64,000 nucleotides of DNA, taken from Natronomonas halophila (GTDB lineage Archaea > Halobacteriota > Halobacteria > Halobacteriales > Haloarculaceae). Below the pieces are notes generated by a model. That model searched no databases. It was not told the DNA's origin and saw nothing but the letters and a program-made list of their open reading frames with translations. The DNA lies in contig NZ_CP058334.1 in NCBI RefSeq assembly GCF_013391085.1, forward strand, positions 496,001-560,000. The letters run 5' to 3'. Position numbers and translations under genes: made by a program. How positions within the stretch are numbered: the stretch's first letter is position 1; each line of letters opens with the position of its first letter. Below, in pieces: positions 8,959 to 15,519 of this stretch.

Positions 8959-9641
8959 AGGCCACCTCCAATGACGGATTGGAAGATAGCGAACCCAATC
9001 AGTCCGATAACGATCCATCGGAGCGCGCTTTTGGCGTCGATATCGAACTTGTCGAGAAGCCCCGGCTTGCTGGAGGTCACCATCAGCGTGGCGACCTCTT
9101 CGAGCGTATCGGCCGGAATCGCGTTCTTCGACGGGTCGCGAAGGTTGATCGGGTCGGCCTCGTTCGCCTTGTGCGCGATGGTCCAGATACCCTGTTCTTC
9201 CGAGGCGACCATCGCCTCTTTCGGGAAGAGATAGCGCTTGCCCTTGTGAACGACGTAGGGGATGCCGGACCCGTCGGTCTGGGGCTTCACGAACTTCGGC
9301 TTCGGGAACGTGTCATCAATCAGGAACCACTGGACATAGCCCTTGTTCGCGAAGCGGCGACGCTTCTTCATCTTCCGTCGCATCCGCCAGAGCTTCTGGA
9401 ACAGCCCCCAGCGAGCCGTCTTTATATCCGGCTCGTCGAACGAGACGAGTTGGGCTTCGCCATCCTCGGTCGACACCCGCTGTTCGACGTCAGCGCCATC
9501 CGGAAGCGTGTCGACGTCCGCGCCATCGCTGCTGGTTCCCCGAACATGGGCTACAGCGGCGATCCCGACCACCACGATAGTGACCGCCGCCAGCGACCCG
9601 AGAAGCGTCGTCGACGAAACCCCCGCGAGCTGGGCGATCAT
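8955..9641 (-). CDS. two-span membrane protein with basic cytoplasmic domain
   Basis: A 228-residue protein. It has a hydrophobic span near residues 14-34, a very basic segment around 85-97 (R-R-K-M-K-K-R-R-R), a globular alpha/beta part (Y-V-Q-W-F-L-I-D-D, then Y-V-V-H-K-G-K-R-Y-L-F-P), and a final span at about 208-226. Both gene ends use ATGA overlaps with neighbours. The basic patch beside a membrane span could contact nucleic acid or acidic partners at the membrane. No family is recognised. Confidence 0.75.
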   Translation of the reverse strand: MIAQLAGVSSTTLLGSLAAVTIVVVGIAAVAHVRGTSSDGADVDTLPDGADVEQRVSTEDGEAQLVSFDEPDIKTARWGLFQKLWRMRRKMKKRRRFANKGYVQWFLIDDTFPKPKFVKPQTDGSGIPYVVHKGKRYLFPKEAMVASEEQGIWTIAHKANEADPINLRDPSKNAIPADTLEEVATLMVTSSKPGLLDKFDIDAKSALRWIVIGLIGFAIFQSVIGGGL

Positions 9642-10270
9642 CGCTGCCCACCTCCAGTGAGGCCGCGAAGCCGCTCGCGAGCGCCGCCGCCATCACCGTT
9701 GTCGTCATTGCTGATGAGTTTCTTGACGCGGCCGAAGAGGTTGTCCTGCGTGCGCGCCTCCTTCGATTTCGAGGCTTCGTTCCGCATCAACAGCATCCGA
9801 TAGTGCGGCGCCATCCAGTCCGGCCGGCCAGTGAATTCGACGATCGCCTCGAACTGCTGTTCCTCAGGCAGACTGTCCCAGATCTCCTCGCCGCGCCGTT
9901 CCAGATACCGCCGTCGGTCCTCGCTTTCCTTCCAGGAGTCGCCTTTACCGTTCCAGCCGCTGACGTCCTTCTTCTTGCCGTTGTCGTTGATATACGTCCA
10001 GCCTTCTTCGGCGAGGGCACGCTTCGTCTCCTCGAGGCGACGATTGTCGATGCGGTCGGAAAGCGCCGCATCGGCGAACATCCCCGCCCGATAGGACTCG
10101 ATTTGCTGGTAAACCTCGGCTTCTGTCAAGTTCCCGAGGCCGAGATTGTTGTTGTTCAGGAACTCCTCGGTCAGACTCGGGTTTACCGCCTCCTGATAGA
10201 GATCGAGGTCTTTGTGCGGGCGCTGCGGCTGGTCGGTCTGCTGTTGGGTCTGTTGGATCTGGTTGCTCAT
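9638..10270 (-). CDS. Gln/Asn-rich soluble protein
   Basis: A 210-residue protein. The N-terminal 20 residues are almost all Gln with Pro/Thr. A motif L-Y-Q-E-A-V-N-P-S-L follows at about 24-33 and closely matches the Y/F-Q-x-x-V-D-P-R-L repeats of the giant protein of this operon. The middle is helical and charged (R-R-Y-L-E-R-R-G-E-E-I-W), and the tail is Asn/Asp/Gly-rich. There is no membrane span. ATGA overlaps lie at both ends. The function is unknown, but the shared motif suggests it binds the same partner as the giant protein. Confidence 0.75.
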   Translation of the reverse strand: MSNQIQQTQQQTDQPQRPHKDLDLYQEAVNPSLTEEFLNNNNLGLGNLTEAEVYQQIESYRAGMFADAALSDRIDNRRLEETKRALAEEGWTYINDNGKKKDVSGWNGKGDSWKESEDRRRYLERRGEEIWDSLPEEQQFEAIVEFTGRPDWMAPHYRMLLMRNEASKSKEARTQDNLFGRVKKLISNDDNGDGGGARERLRGLTGGGQR

Positions 10271-10578
10271 GACTCACTCACTCCTGAAAGACTGCGGAGG
10301 GTTAGGATGCCGCCAAAAATGAGCCACAGCTCACCGACGGGCCAGCGATCCATCGGTTGGAAATCGCTGTATGTGTACTCGATTTCGGTCTCGTCAGCCG
10401 AGACGTTGCGCTCGATCTGGCCGTCACGCACCTGGAGGCCGTCGGACATCACCATGCCGCCGACGCCGACGACGAGGATGGCGCCGAGCATGGCGACGCC
10501 CGGCATCTCCAGTAGCATGCCGACGAGCCAGCCGATAAATCCGAGAGCTGTGAACGTTGCGGCAAGTATCAAAATCAT
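10267..10578 (-). CDS. small three-span membrane protein
   Basis: A 103-residue protein with hydrophobic segments at about 2-22 and 26-46 (a hairpin) and 80-95. The intervening domain (G-L-Q-V-R-D-G-Q-I then I-E-Y-T-Y-S-D) is beta-like. No clear ribosome-binding site precedes the ATG, and 54 bases separate it from the upstream gene, so an internal promoter is possible. The family is not recognised. Confidence 0.7.
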   Translation of the reverse strand: MILILAATFTALGFIGWLVGMLLEMPGVAMLGAILVVGVGGMVMSDGLQVRDGQIERNVSADETEIEYTYSDFQPMDRWPVGELWLIFGGILTLRSLSGVSES

Positions 10579-10632
10579 CGTTGGTCTGAAAGTATGGGTG
10601 AATGGGGGATGGGGTGGGGTGACTACGCTACC

Positions 10633-11073
10633 TCACATCTCGTCGATAACGCGTGCGGCGAGCGTTCCGAGGATCAACAGCCCGACGAACATCGGGACCA
10701 TCGTGATGACGGTCGTTGTCGTGCCGTCGGTCGCCTGGTAGTCGTACGAGACGCGGATTTCCTCGCCGTCATCGATACTGCCGCTCGACAGCGTCTGTAT
10801 CGATCCGGGTGGATAATCCATCTCGTAGTCGGTACCGGGCGTCGCTTCTTCCCACTCGCCTGAGGTATCGTTGGTGTAATAGACGGTTTCGCTATCCGTC
10901 TGGATGTCGTAGCCACGAAGGTCGACGTACTCGCCGTGGGAGGCGGTCACCGTCTCGTTGTCAACGGCTTGCGTCCCGGTGTTGTCACCGATAGTCGTCG
11001 CGATCGGCGAGAAGAGTACGGCTGCGATGGTCACTGCGACCATCACTCCAGCCAGTTTCTTTGCGTCTGCCAT
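10633..11073 (-). CDS. double-span membrane protein with beta ectodomain (candidate major structural protein)
   Basis: A 146-residue protein with spans at about 6-27 and 117-140. They flank an extracellular, Thr/Asp/Tyr-rich beta domain of about 85 residues (E-Y-V-D-L-R-G-Y-D, then T-D-Y-E-M-D-Y-P-P-G-S-I). The C-terminal span P-M-F-V-G-L-L-I-L closely resembles that of the neighbouring 87-residue protein (P-M-F-A-G-L-L-L-L), so the two are paralogous at least there. GAGGGGTGA precedes the ATG. Being second in the operon and having this topology, it is a reasonable candidate for an abundant membrane or particle protein; this is an inference. Confidence 0.75.
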   Translation of the reverse strand: MADAKKLAGVMVAVTIAAVLFSPIATTIGDNTGTQAVDNETVTASHGEYVDLRGYDIQTDSETVYYTNDTSGEWEEATPGTDYEMDYPPGSIQTLSSGSIDDGEEIRVSYDYQATDGTTTTVITMVPMFVGLLILGTLAARVIDEM

Positions 11074-11083
11074 CGTTCACCCC

Positions 11084-11347
11084 TCAGATCCGCCGCATGA
11101 GCGGCGATGCGAGTGCGATCAACAGGAGCAGTCCGGCGAACATCGGGAGCAGCTCGAGGATCGTCAGCGTGGTGCCGCTGGCGTTCGAGCTGTTGACGGA
11201 CTCGAGGACAACCGGGATGAAGACCTCGACGGCGATGATCGCCGCAATCAGGAGCCCGATGAAGAGTCCTGCGAGGTTCGTCCCCTGCCCACGCGTGCCC
11301 GCGGAGAAGGCACGCGCCTCCTCTTTGAGTCGCTTAATTGGATTCAT
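11084..11347 (-). CDS. double-span membrane protein, first gene of the leftward operon
   Basis: An 87-residue protein. A basic N-terminus (K-R-L-K-E-E-A-R) is followed by spans at about 26-47 and 63-83, with a short Ser/Asn/Thr loop between. The second span (L-L-P-M-F-A-G-L-L-L-L) matches the C-terminal span of the next gene. AGGTGGTGA precedes the ATG. It is the promoter-proximal gene of the roughly 11-kb leftward transcript. Confidence 0.75.
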   Translation of the reverse strand: MNPIKRLKEEARAFSAGTRGQGTNLAGLFIGLLIAAIIAVEVFIPVVLESVNSSNASGTTLTILELLPMFAGLLLLIALASPLMRRI

Positions 11348-11464
11348 CTGAGTTCACCACCTACTCGGTTGCAAGAGAGATTCCATTATCAAATTCTGAA
11401 GATGTTCCTACTCGAATTGCAACCCTGTTGCATGTTTAATTGCAACTAGAAACTAGACAGGAGT
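11348..11464. promoter_or_regulatory. divergent control region of the two main element operons
   Basis: A leftward TATA-like box (minus-strand TTTGATAAT, 11385-11393) and a rightward box (GTTTAATTG, 11434-11442, about 27 bases before the ATG at 11465) sit in 117 bp. The region is AT-rich compared with the genes. It holds TTGCAA at 11369-11374, the palindrome TGCAAC-CCT-GTTGCA at 11418-11432, and TGCAACTAGAAACTA at 11441-11455 overlapping the rightward start region. These look like operators able to block both promoters. The AbrB-like protein encoded next door is the obvious candidate ligand. Confidence 0.6.
11441..11455 (+). repeat. 15-bp direct repeat, copy 1
   Basis: TGCAACTAGAAACTA, identical and in the same orientation to 19488-19502. 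It lies between the rightward TATA box and the start of the AbrB-like gene. It may be an operator half-site cluster or a recombination site. Confidence 0.7.
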
Positions 11465-11713
11465 ATGGGAACACGGGGTAGTGAACTGACACAGACCGAA
11501 CGGCGGGCCCGGGAGGCGATGGACGCAATGCAAGAAGACCAGCTCTGGAAACTCGGCGAATACAAGATGAACTACGCCGGCAGCAGCACCCGAGTCACCG
11601 CAGCCAGCGAGTTCTGCGATCGGAACGGCCTCGAGGTCGGCGACGACGTCGACCAGTATCTGCACGCCGAATCGGGCGCGCTCGTGATTGTACCCTCTCA
11701 GAGTGAGGAATAA
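11465..11713 (+). CDS. AbrB/SpoVT-like transcription regulator
   Basis: An 82-residue protein. Residues 32-76 follow the swapped-hairpin AbrB pattern: G-E-Y-K-M-N, S-S-T-R-V-T-A-A-S-E-F-C-D-R-N-G-L-E-V-G-D-D-V, then G-A-L-V-I-V-P. The N-terminal 30 residues form a charged helix. A TATA-like box lies about 27 bases upstream, so the transcript is nearly leaderless. It is the first gene of the rightward operon and sits beside palindromic repeats, so autoregulation and control of the opposite operon are likely. Confidence 0.75.
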   Translation: MGTRGSELTQTERRAREAMDAMQEDQLWKLGEYKMNYAGSSTRVTAASEFCDRNGLEVGDDVDQYLHAESGALVIVPSQSEE

Positions 11714-11715
11714 CC

Positions 11716-12228
11716 ATGTCGACAGACGAGAGTCCCGAAGCCCGACGGTCTCGCGAGCGTACCGCTGAACCCGTCGACCCCGAGAACTTCAATCTCCGAC
11801 GTCGCCTCCGGCAGATTCACAACGCGAAAGAGCAGGTCCCAGAGACGATCAGTGAAGAAGCAAAGCGAGTCGTTGACGACCCTCGCGACCCCGGTATCTC
11901 GGAAGAACGATATTACGAACTGGTTGCCGATGCCGTGTTGAACTTCATTATCGAAGTTGAGCCGCTAATGCAGAACGACGATCTCGACGGGACCGACGCT
12001 TGGGACGAGGACCCCGTGTTCCAGGTGAACGATATCGAATACACGCTCAAGGATATCGTCGAGAATGACGGCGTCATTGAAACCGAGGACGGCAGGCAGC
12101 CGATTCCGATTTCAGCGAGCCGAAAGGCGTACCGCGCGACGAACCGCTTTCTTTCCACGGCCGGCTTCGGCGTCGAGTTCGACCAGAAGATGCCGGCCGA
12201 GGAAGGATTTGACTCCACCTCTCTCTAA
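11716..12228 (+). CDS. conserved-type hypothetical protein upstream of the ATPase
   Basis: A 170-residue acidic, mostly helical soluble protein with no membrane span. Arg-rich segments lie near 26-34, and a helix E-R-Y-Y-E-L-V-A-D-A-V-L-N-F-I lies around 63-77. It sits two bases after the AbrB-like gene and two bases before the ATPase gene, so the three form a tight unit. No family is recognised. It may be an ATPase partner. Confidence 0.7.
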   Translation: MSTDESPEARRSRERTAEPVDPENFNLRRRLRQIHNAKEQVPETISEEAKRVVDDPRDPGISEERYYELVADAVLNFIIEVEPLMQNDDLDGTDAWDEDPVFQVNDIEYTLKDIVENDGVIETEDGRQPIPISASRKAYRATNRFLSTAGFGVEFDQKMPAEEGFDSTSL

Positions 12229-12230
12229 CG

Positions 12231-13076
12231 ATGGCTAAAGCAGAATCGCCCGGTATCCCTGAATCGTCCTGGACGAACCCTTTCCAGGAAGGAACGTTCC
12301 TTCACCAGCTGTATGGCACAGTTGTTCGGCAGGAACGCGACCTCATCATAATTATCGACGATATGAATGCCCGGCGTGGGACCGGGAAGACCGTCGCCTC
12401 GATGCAGTTAGCGAACGCGATGGACCAGACGCCTGAGGGGCTTACGTGGGACAAGGTGTCCCTCGAGCCGGAGGAGATCCGGAACGCCTACGCCGAGCAG
12501 CCGAAGCGCTCGGGCCTGGTGTTCGACGAGGCTGAAGTCGGCGCCTCGAATCGGCAAGCGATGTCGAAGGCGAATCAGGCGCTGCGGGAAATCATGTCGA
12601 TGGGGCGAGTCGAGCAGAAGTACGTCGTCATCAACGCCCCGCTGAAGGACTTTATCGACCAGGACCTGCAGAAGCTCGCCGACGTCTGGATCAGCCTCAC
12701 CAGGAAGGGCGCCGGCGTCGTCCATCACTTCAAATGGGAACGGTACTCGAAGACGCTGATGACGCCGAAAAAGCAGTTCATCGAGTTTGACGATATCCCC
12801 GGCGACCACGATCTCAGGAACGTCTACAACAAACTCACCCAGGCAAAGCGGGCGAAAATTGGCGGTGAGGACGGCGATGGGTTCGTACCCATGGACGAGC
12901 ACGAGGAGAAGTTGAAGCAGGCGCGGAAGCAAGCGCGCCAAGAAGCGCGGGACGAGATTGTCCAGGGGATATTCGCCCATCCAGAAATAGAGGAAACAGC
13001 GGTGAGTCAGCGTATGGTCGGTGAGGCGATCGGCGTCTCACAGACCACCATTAGCAATATTTTACAGGAGAATTGA
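12231..13076 (+). CDS. P-loop ATPase with C-terminal HTH
   Basis: A 281-residue protein. Walker A is at about 46-54 (N-A-R-R-G-T-G-K-T) and a Walker B-like strand at 94-102 (S-G-L-V-F-D-E-A-E). A conserved-looking R-E-I-M-S-M-G-R-V-E-Q-K-Y-V-V-I-N-A-P region follows, of the sensor type seen in FtsK/HerA-superfamily and related archaeal plasmid or virus ATPases. The last 27 residues form a helix-turn-helix (Q-R-M-V-G-E-A-I-G-V-S-Q-T-T-I-S). A charged coil (about 225-245) links the two parts. A DNA translocation or packaging-type role is plausible; substrate and direction are unknown. Confidence 0.75.
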   Translation: MAKAESPGIPESSWTNPFQEGTFLHQLYGTVVRQERDLIIIIDDMNARRGTGKTVASMQLANAMDQTPEGLTWDKVSLEPEEIRNAYAEQPKRSGLVFDEAEVGASNRQAMSKANQALREIMSMGRVEQKYVVINAPLKDFIDQDLQKLADVWISLTRKGAGVVHHFKWERYSKTLMTPKKQFIEFDDIPGDHDLRNVYNKLTQAKRAKIGGEDGDGFVPMDEHEEKLKQARKQARQEARDEIVQGIFAHPEIEETAVSQRMVGEAIGVSQTTISNILQEN

Positions 13077-13077
13077 A

Positions 13078-13248
13078 ATGCCGATTTACCCATTCATTAC
13101 CACCACAAGCATACCAACATACCATTACGCGCATAGCGGATTTTCCGGGTGTACTTGTGGAAATAGCGGGGGTGGGGGGCTCGGCGGCGGGGTCCCGCCT
13201 CCTGGTCGGCTGAGTCGAGTCCGAACCCTGGCTGCGTACCTAAGATAG
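13078..13248 (+). CDS. possible 56-residue Gly/Cys-containing protein
   Basis: The ATG lies one base after the ATPase stop. The frame encodes a Thr/Ile/Tyr-rich start and then H-S-G-F-S-G-C-T-C-G-N-S-G-G-G-G. The first half is AT-richer than the surrounding genes. There is no ribosome-binding site except possible read-through coupling. The second half overlaps a G-rich tract and a GGCGGG-GT-CCCGCC hairpin. It may be a genuine short protein, or simply the 200-bp gap between the ATPase gene and the next gene. Confidence 0.25.
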   Translation: MPIYPFITTTSIPTYHYAHSGFSGCTCGNSGGGGLGGGVPPPGRLSRVRTLAAYLR

Positions 13249-13277
13249 CCCGCTAACCAGTCCTGAACCTGAGAACC

Positions 13278-14228
13278 ATGACCGAACAACTGCACATCCT
13301 CGAAGGCGATCTCGAGACCGACACCGATTCCACGACCACCGCGGACACCGATCCCTCGCAGGAGCTTGGCGATCTCGAGGAGCGAACGGCCAGCTTCTAC
13401 GAGGGCGCAACCGACCCGCCCTGGGAAGACATCGAGCGGCAGACAGCAGCGTTCATCAAGGCGCTCCTGCCTGCGGTTGGGAAAGACGAGTTCCTCGATG
13501 ACCGACGTCGGATTCATCACTACCAACAACTGGACAATCTCCGGCTCGTCGACGACCTCGATTCGGAGGCTACCGACGACGTCGACCTCGGTTTGCTGTT
13601 CGCGCTCCCGGACGAGTCGCTGCTCTTCGTCGGTAGCGACCCGACCGCGAAGGACACCCGGCCGCTCTTCGGGTTTGTCGTCGAACCGTTTGCTCCCTTC
13701 CCGGCACCGACGTCCGCTCGGGACGCTCTGGACCTGCTTCGGCCCGGCGCCGTTCGCGAAGCCTTCGCGCGCGATGGTGATGAACCCGACCGGCAGGGCG
13801 AGTGGTGGCTCCTCCCGACGGACAAGGTCCCGACGAGCCAGGTGTACAAACCCGGTGTCGACAGTCGCCCGTACGGGCCGTCGCCGCTGGGGAACCATGT
13901 CCCTCGCGAGTACGGCTTCACGACGCGCGAACCTGACTTTCTGGACGCCGTCCGAGAGCGGGTTCCGGCGCTTCCGGACTCCGTTCAGTCGGCCCCGGAA
14001 GTGATGGAGTGGGTGCATCGACAGCACCAGAAACGGCCGATGCCGGAGTACGCTCCGGAGTGGGACACGATTCAGGACGCTGCTGGAGAGATTCTGGTTC
14101 GCGGCACGCTTCGCCACCGCGAGAACGACCATTTCGTCGAGAACGTCGGCGACGACTGGCACAGCGCCCAGACTCACGACATGAACGTCTACACAGCTGA
14201 CGAGTTCGACCGGGTGGTGCTCGACTGA
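13278..14228 (+). CDS. acidic hypothetical protein
   Basis: A 316-residue soluble acidic protein. An N-terminal Thr/Asp-rich tail (1-35) leads into alpha/beta segments with G-E-W-W-L-L-P-T-D (about 174-182), P-L-G-N-H-V-P-R-E-Y-G (about 201-211) and a C-terminal R-H-R-E-N-D-H-F-V-E (about 279-288). Several conserved-looking His and Trp residues suggest an enzyme or metal site, but no named family fits. A TATA-like CCTAAGATAG about 35 bases upstream may give it its own promoter. The next gene overlaps its stop. Confidence 0.7.
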   Translation: MTEQLHILEGDLETDTDSTTTADTDPSQELGDLEERTASFYEGATDPPWEDIERQTAAFIKALLPAVGKDEFLDDRRRIHHYQQLDNLRLVDDLDSEATDDVDLGLLFALPDESLLFVGSDPTAKDTRPLFGFVVEPFAPFPAPTSARDALDLLRPGAVREAFARDGDEPDRQGEWWLLPTDKVPTSQVYKPGVDSRPYGPSPLGNHVPREYGFTTREPDFLDAVRERVPALPDSVQSAPEVMEWVHRQHQKRPMPEYAPEWDTIQDAAGEILVRGTLRHRENDHFVENVGDDWHSAQTHDMNVYTADEFDRVVLD

Positions 14229-14530
14229 TGTCCGCGCTATCCATCATTCGCGACTTGGGGCTCCGGTCGCTCGCAGCTGCCTGGGTCGAGATGGGGTTCA
14301 ACGCCGTGCTGCTGTTCGGCATCCCGTACGTAGTGTATCGCTTCGTGACCGACGCGCCGATCATCCATCGTCGAACGGCGGTCGTCGTCTTCGGCATCGC
14401 GACGATCGCGGCGACAGTGATGACGATCGTGACGATCTACGGCGCGGCGACGGATGCTGGCTGGTACACGCAGGCCGACTCGATGCGAGCCAGCATCGAG
14501 GCCGATCCGGAGGATACCGAGCAAGGATGA
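14228..14530 (+). CDS. small two-span membrane protein
   Basis: A 100-residue protein with hydrophobic segments at about 15-38 and 48-72 and an acidic C-terminus. Its start overlaps the stop of the preceding gene by one base, and its end overlaps the first glycosyltransferase by four (ATGA). It may anchor or serve the glycosyltransferases encoded next. No family is recognised. Confidence 0.7.
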   Translation: MSALSIIRDLGLRSLAAAWVEMGFNAVLLFGIPYVVYRFVTDAPIIHRRTAVVVFGIATIAATVMTIVTIYGAATDAGWYTQADSMRASIEADPEDTEQG

Positions 14531-15519
14531 GTAGTGATTTGTCAACACCCACGCTGGCCACCCCATCGTTAGATGGCATCGAACCACGCGTCGCCATCGT
14601 CAGCCCTGGCGACCGCACCGACCGTCTCACCGTACCGCTAGCTGCTGCCGGCATTGACTACTCGGTTAACCCCGTCGACCCCACAACGTTCGACGTTGTC
14701 ATCTGCGATACGCCAGATCGGGAGATGCTTCGGACGGTCGTCGAGTGCCGGCTCGACGGCACGCCCGTCCTGTTCCGGCAGCGTGGCGATCCATTCTGGG
14801 GCATCGGCGAATGGATTGATTCGCGTGTGAAGAAGGCCGTCCTGTTTCGGATGCTGCGGGCCGTCGACGGGTGTCTCGCGATCGCCCCCCACCAGGCGAG
14901 CAAGTATTCGCGGAAGACGGGTGTGCAGTCCGACATCGTGACGCTGCCGAAGGACGTCGCCGAGTGGCCGGATAGCGATCACACCGACGAGGAGTTACGC
15001 ATCATCTCGCTGACGAACGCGACGTATCCCGACAAGTACCGGCCGCTACTGGAACTCGCGCCCGCCGTCGACGAGGTTCTGGAGTCGGGGACGTGGCGCA
15101 TCGGGTCGTGGTGTGACAAGCACGGCGAGGAAATCCGGGGGGTGCTCGGCTCGTACGACAACATCGAGTACGGCATCCAGTTGGACGCCGAAGCTGAGTT
15201 AGAATGGGCGAACGTGATGATTCACCATTCCGGCCTCGACGTCCTCCCGAACGCGATATTGGAAGGGATGGCCGCTCGCCTGCCCGTGTTGACGAATCCA
15301 CACGTCGCGTTTAGTCAGTCGCCAGCCCCGACCGTGATCTCCAGTGGCGACCGCGTCCCCGAGTTGCTTGCCCAGCTGCGCGACCCCGAGGGTCGACAGG
15401 TCGTCGGCGACCGCGGCCACGACTACGTCGCTCGCGCGCACGACCCCGAAGCCGTCGGCCACGAGCTGGTGCGCGCGGTGACACGGCTCACTGACATCGG
15501 AGGTGACGGGAAACGATGA
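14527..15519 (+). CDS. GT4-like glycosyltransferase
   Basis: A 330-residue protein with a GT-B layout. The C-terminal half carries the GT4 donor-site pattern: N-V-M-I-H-H-S-G-L-D-V-L-P-N-A-I-L-E-G-M-A-A (about 236-257), then P-V-L-T-N-P. The usual E-x(7)-E is partly kept. The N-terminal acceptor domain is short, so the fold may be reduced. There is no signal or span, so it acts in the cytoplasm. It overlaps the second glycosyltransferase gene by four bases. The pair probably builds a glycan, plausibly for the N-x-S/T-rich surface proteins of the leftward operon. Confidence 0.75.
   Translation: MSSDLSTPTLATPSLDGIEPRVAIVSPGDRTDRLTVPLAAAGIDYSVNPVDPTTFDVVICDTPDREMLRTVVECRLDGTPVLFRQRGDPFWGIGEWIDSRVKKAVLFRMLRAVDGCLAIAPHQASKYSRKTGVQSDIVTLPKDVAEWPDSDHTDEELRIISLTNATYPDKYRPLLELAPAVDEVLESGTWRIGSWCDKHGEEIRGVLGSYDNIEYGIQLDAEAELEWANVMIHHSGLDVLPNAILEGMAARLPVLTNPHVAFSQSPAPTVISSGDRVPELLAQLRDPEGRQVVGDRGHDYVARAHDPEAVGHELVRAVTRLTDIGGDGKR

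Noticed and set aside
1-11347. Assignment to a named element such as pR1SE or a pleolipovirus
   Set aside because: The protein types are suggestive, but I could not confirm homology by sequence search, so no name is assigned.
13155-13200. G-quadruplex
   Set aside because: The G-rich tract has only three clear long G runs, so a stable intramolecular quadruplex is doubtful. It is noted only as an odd composition.
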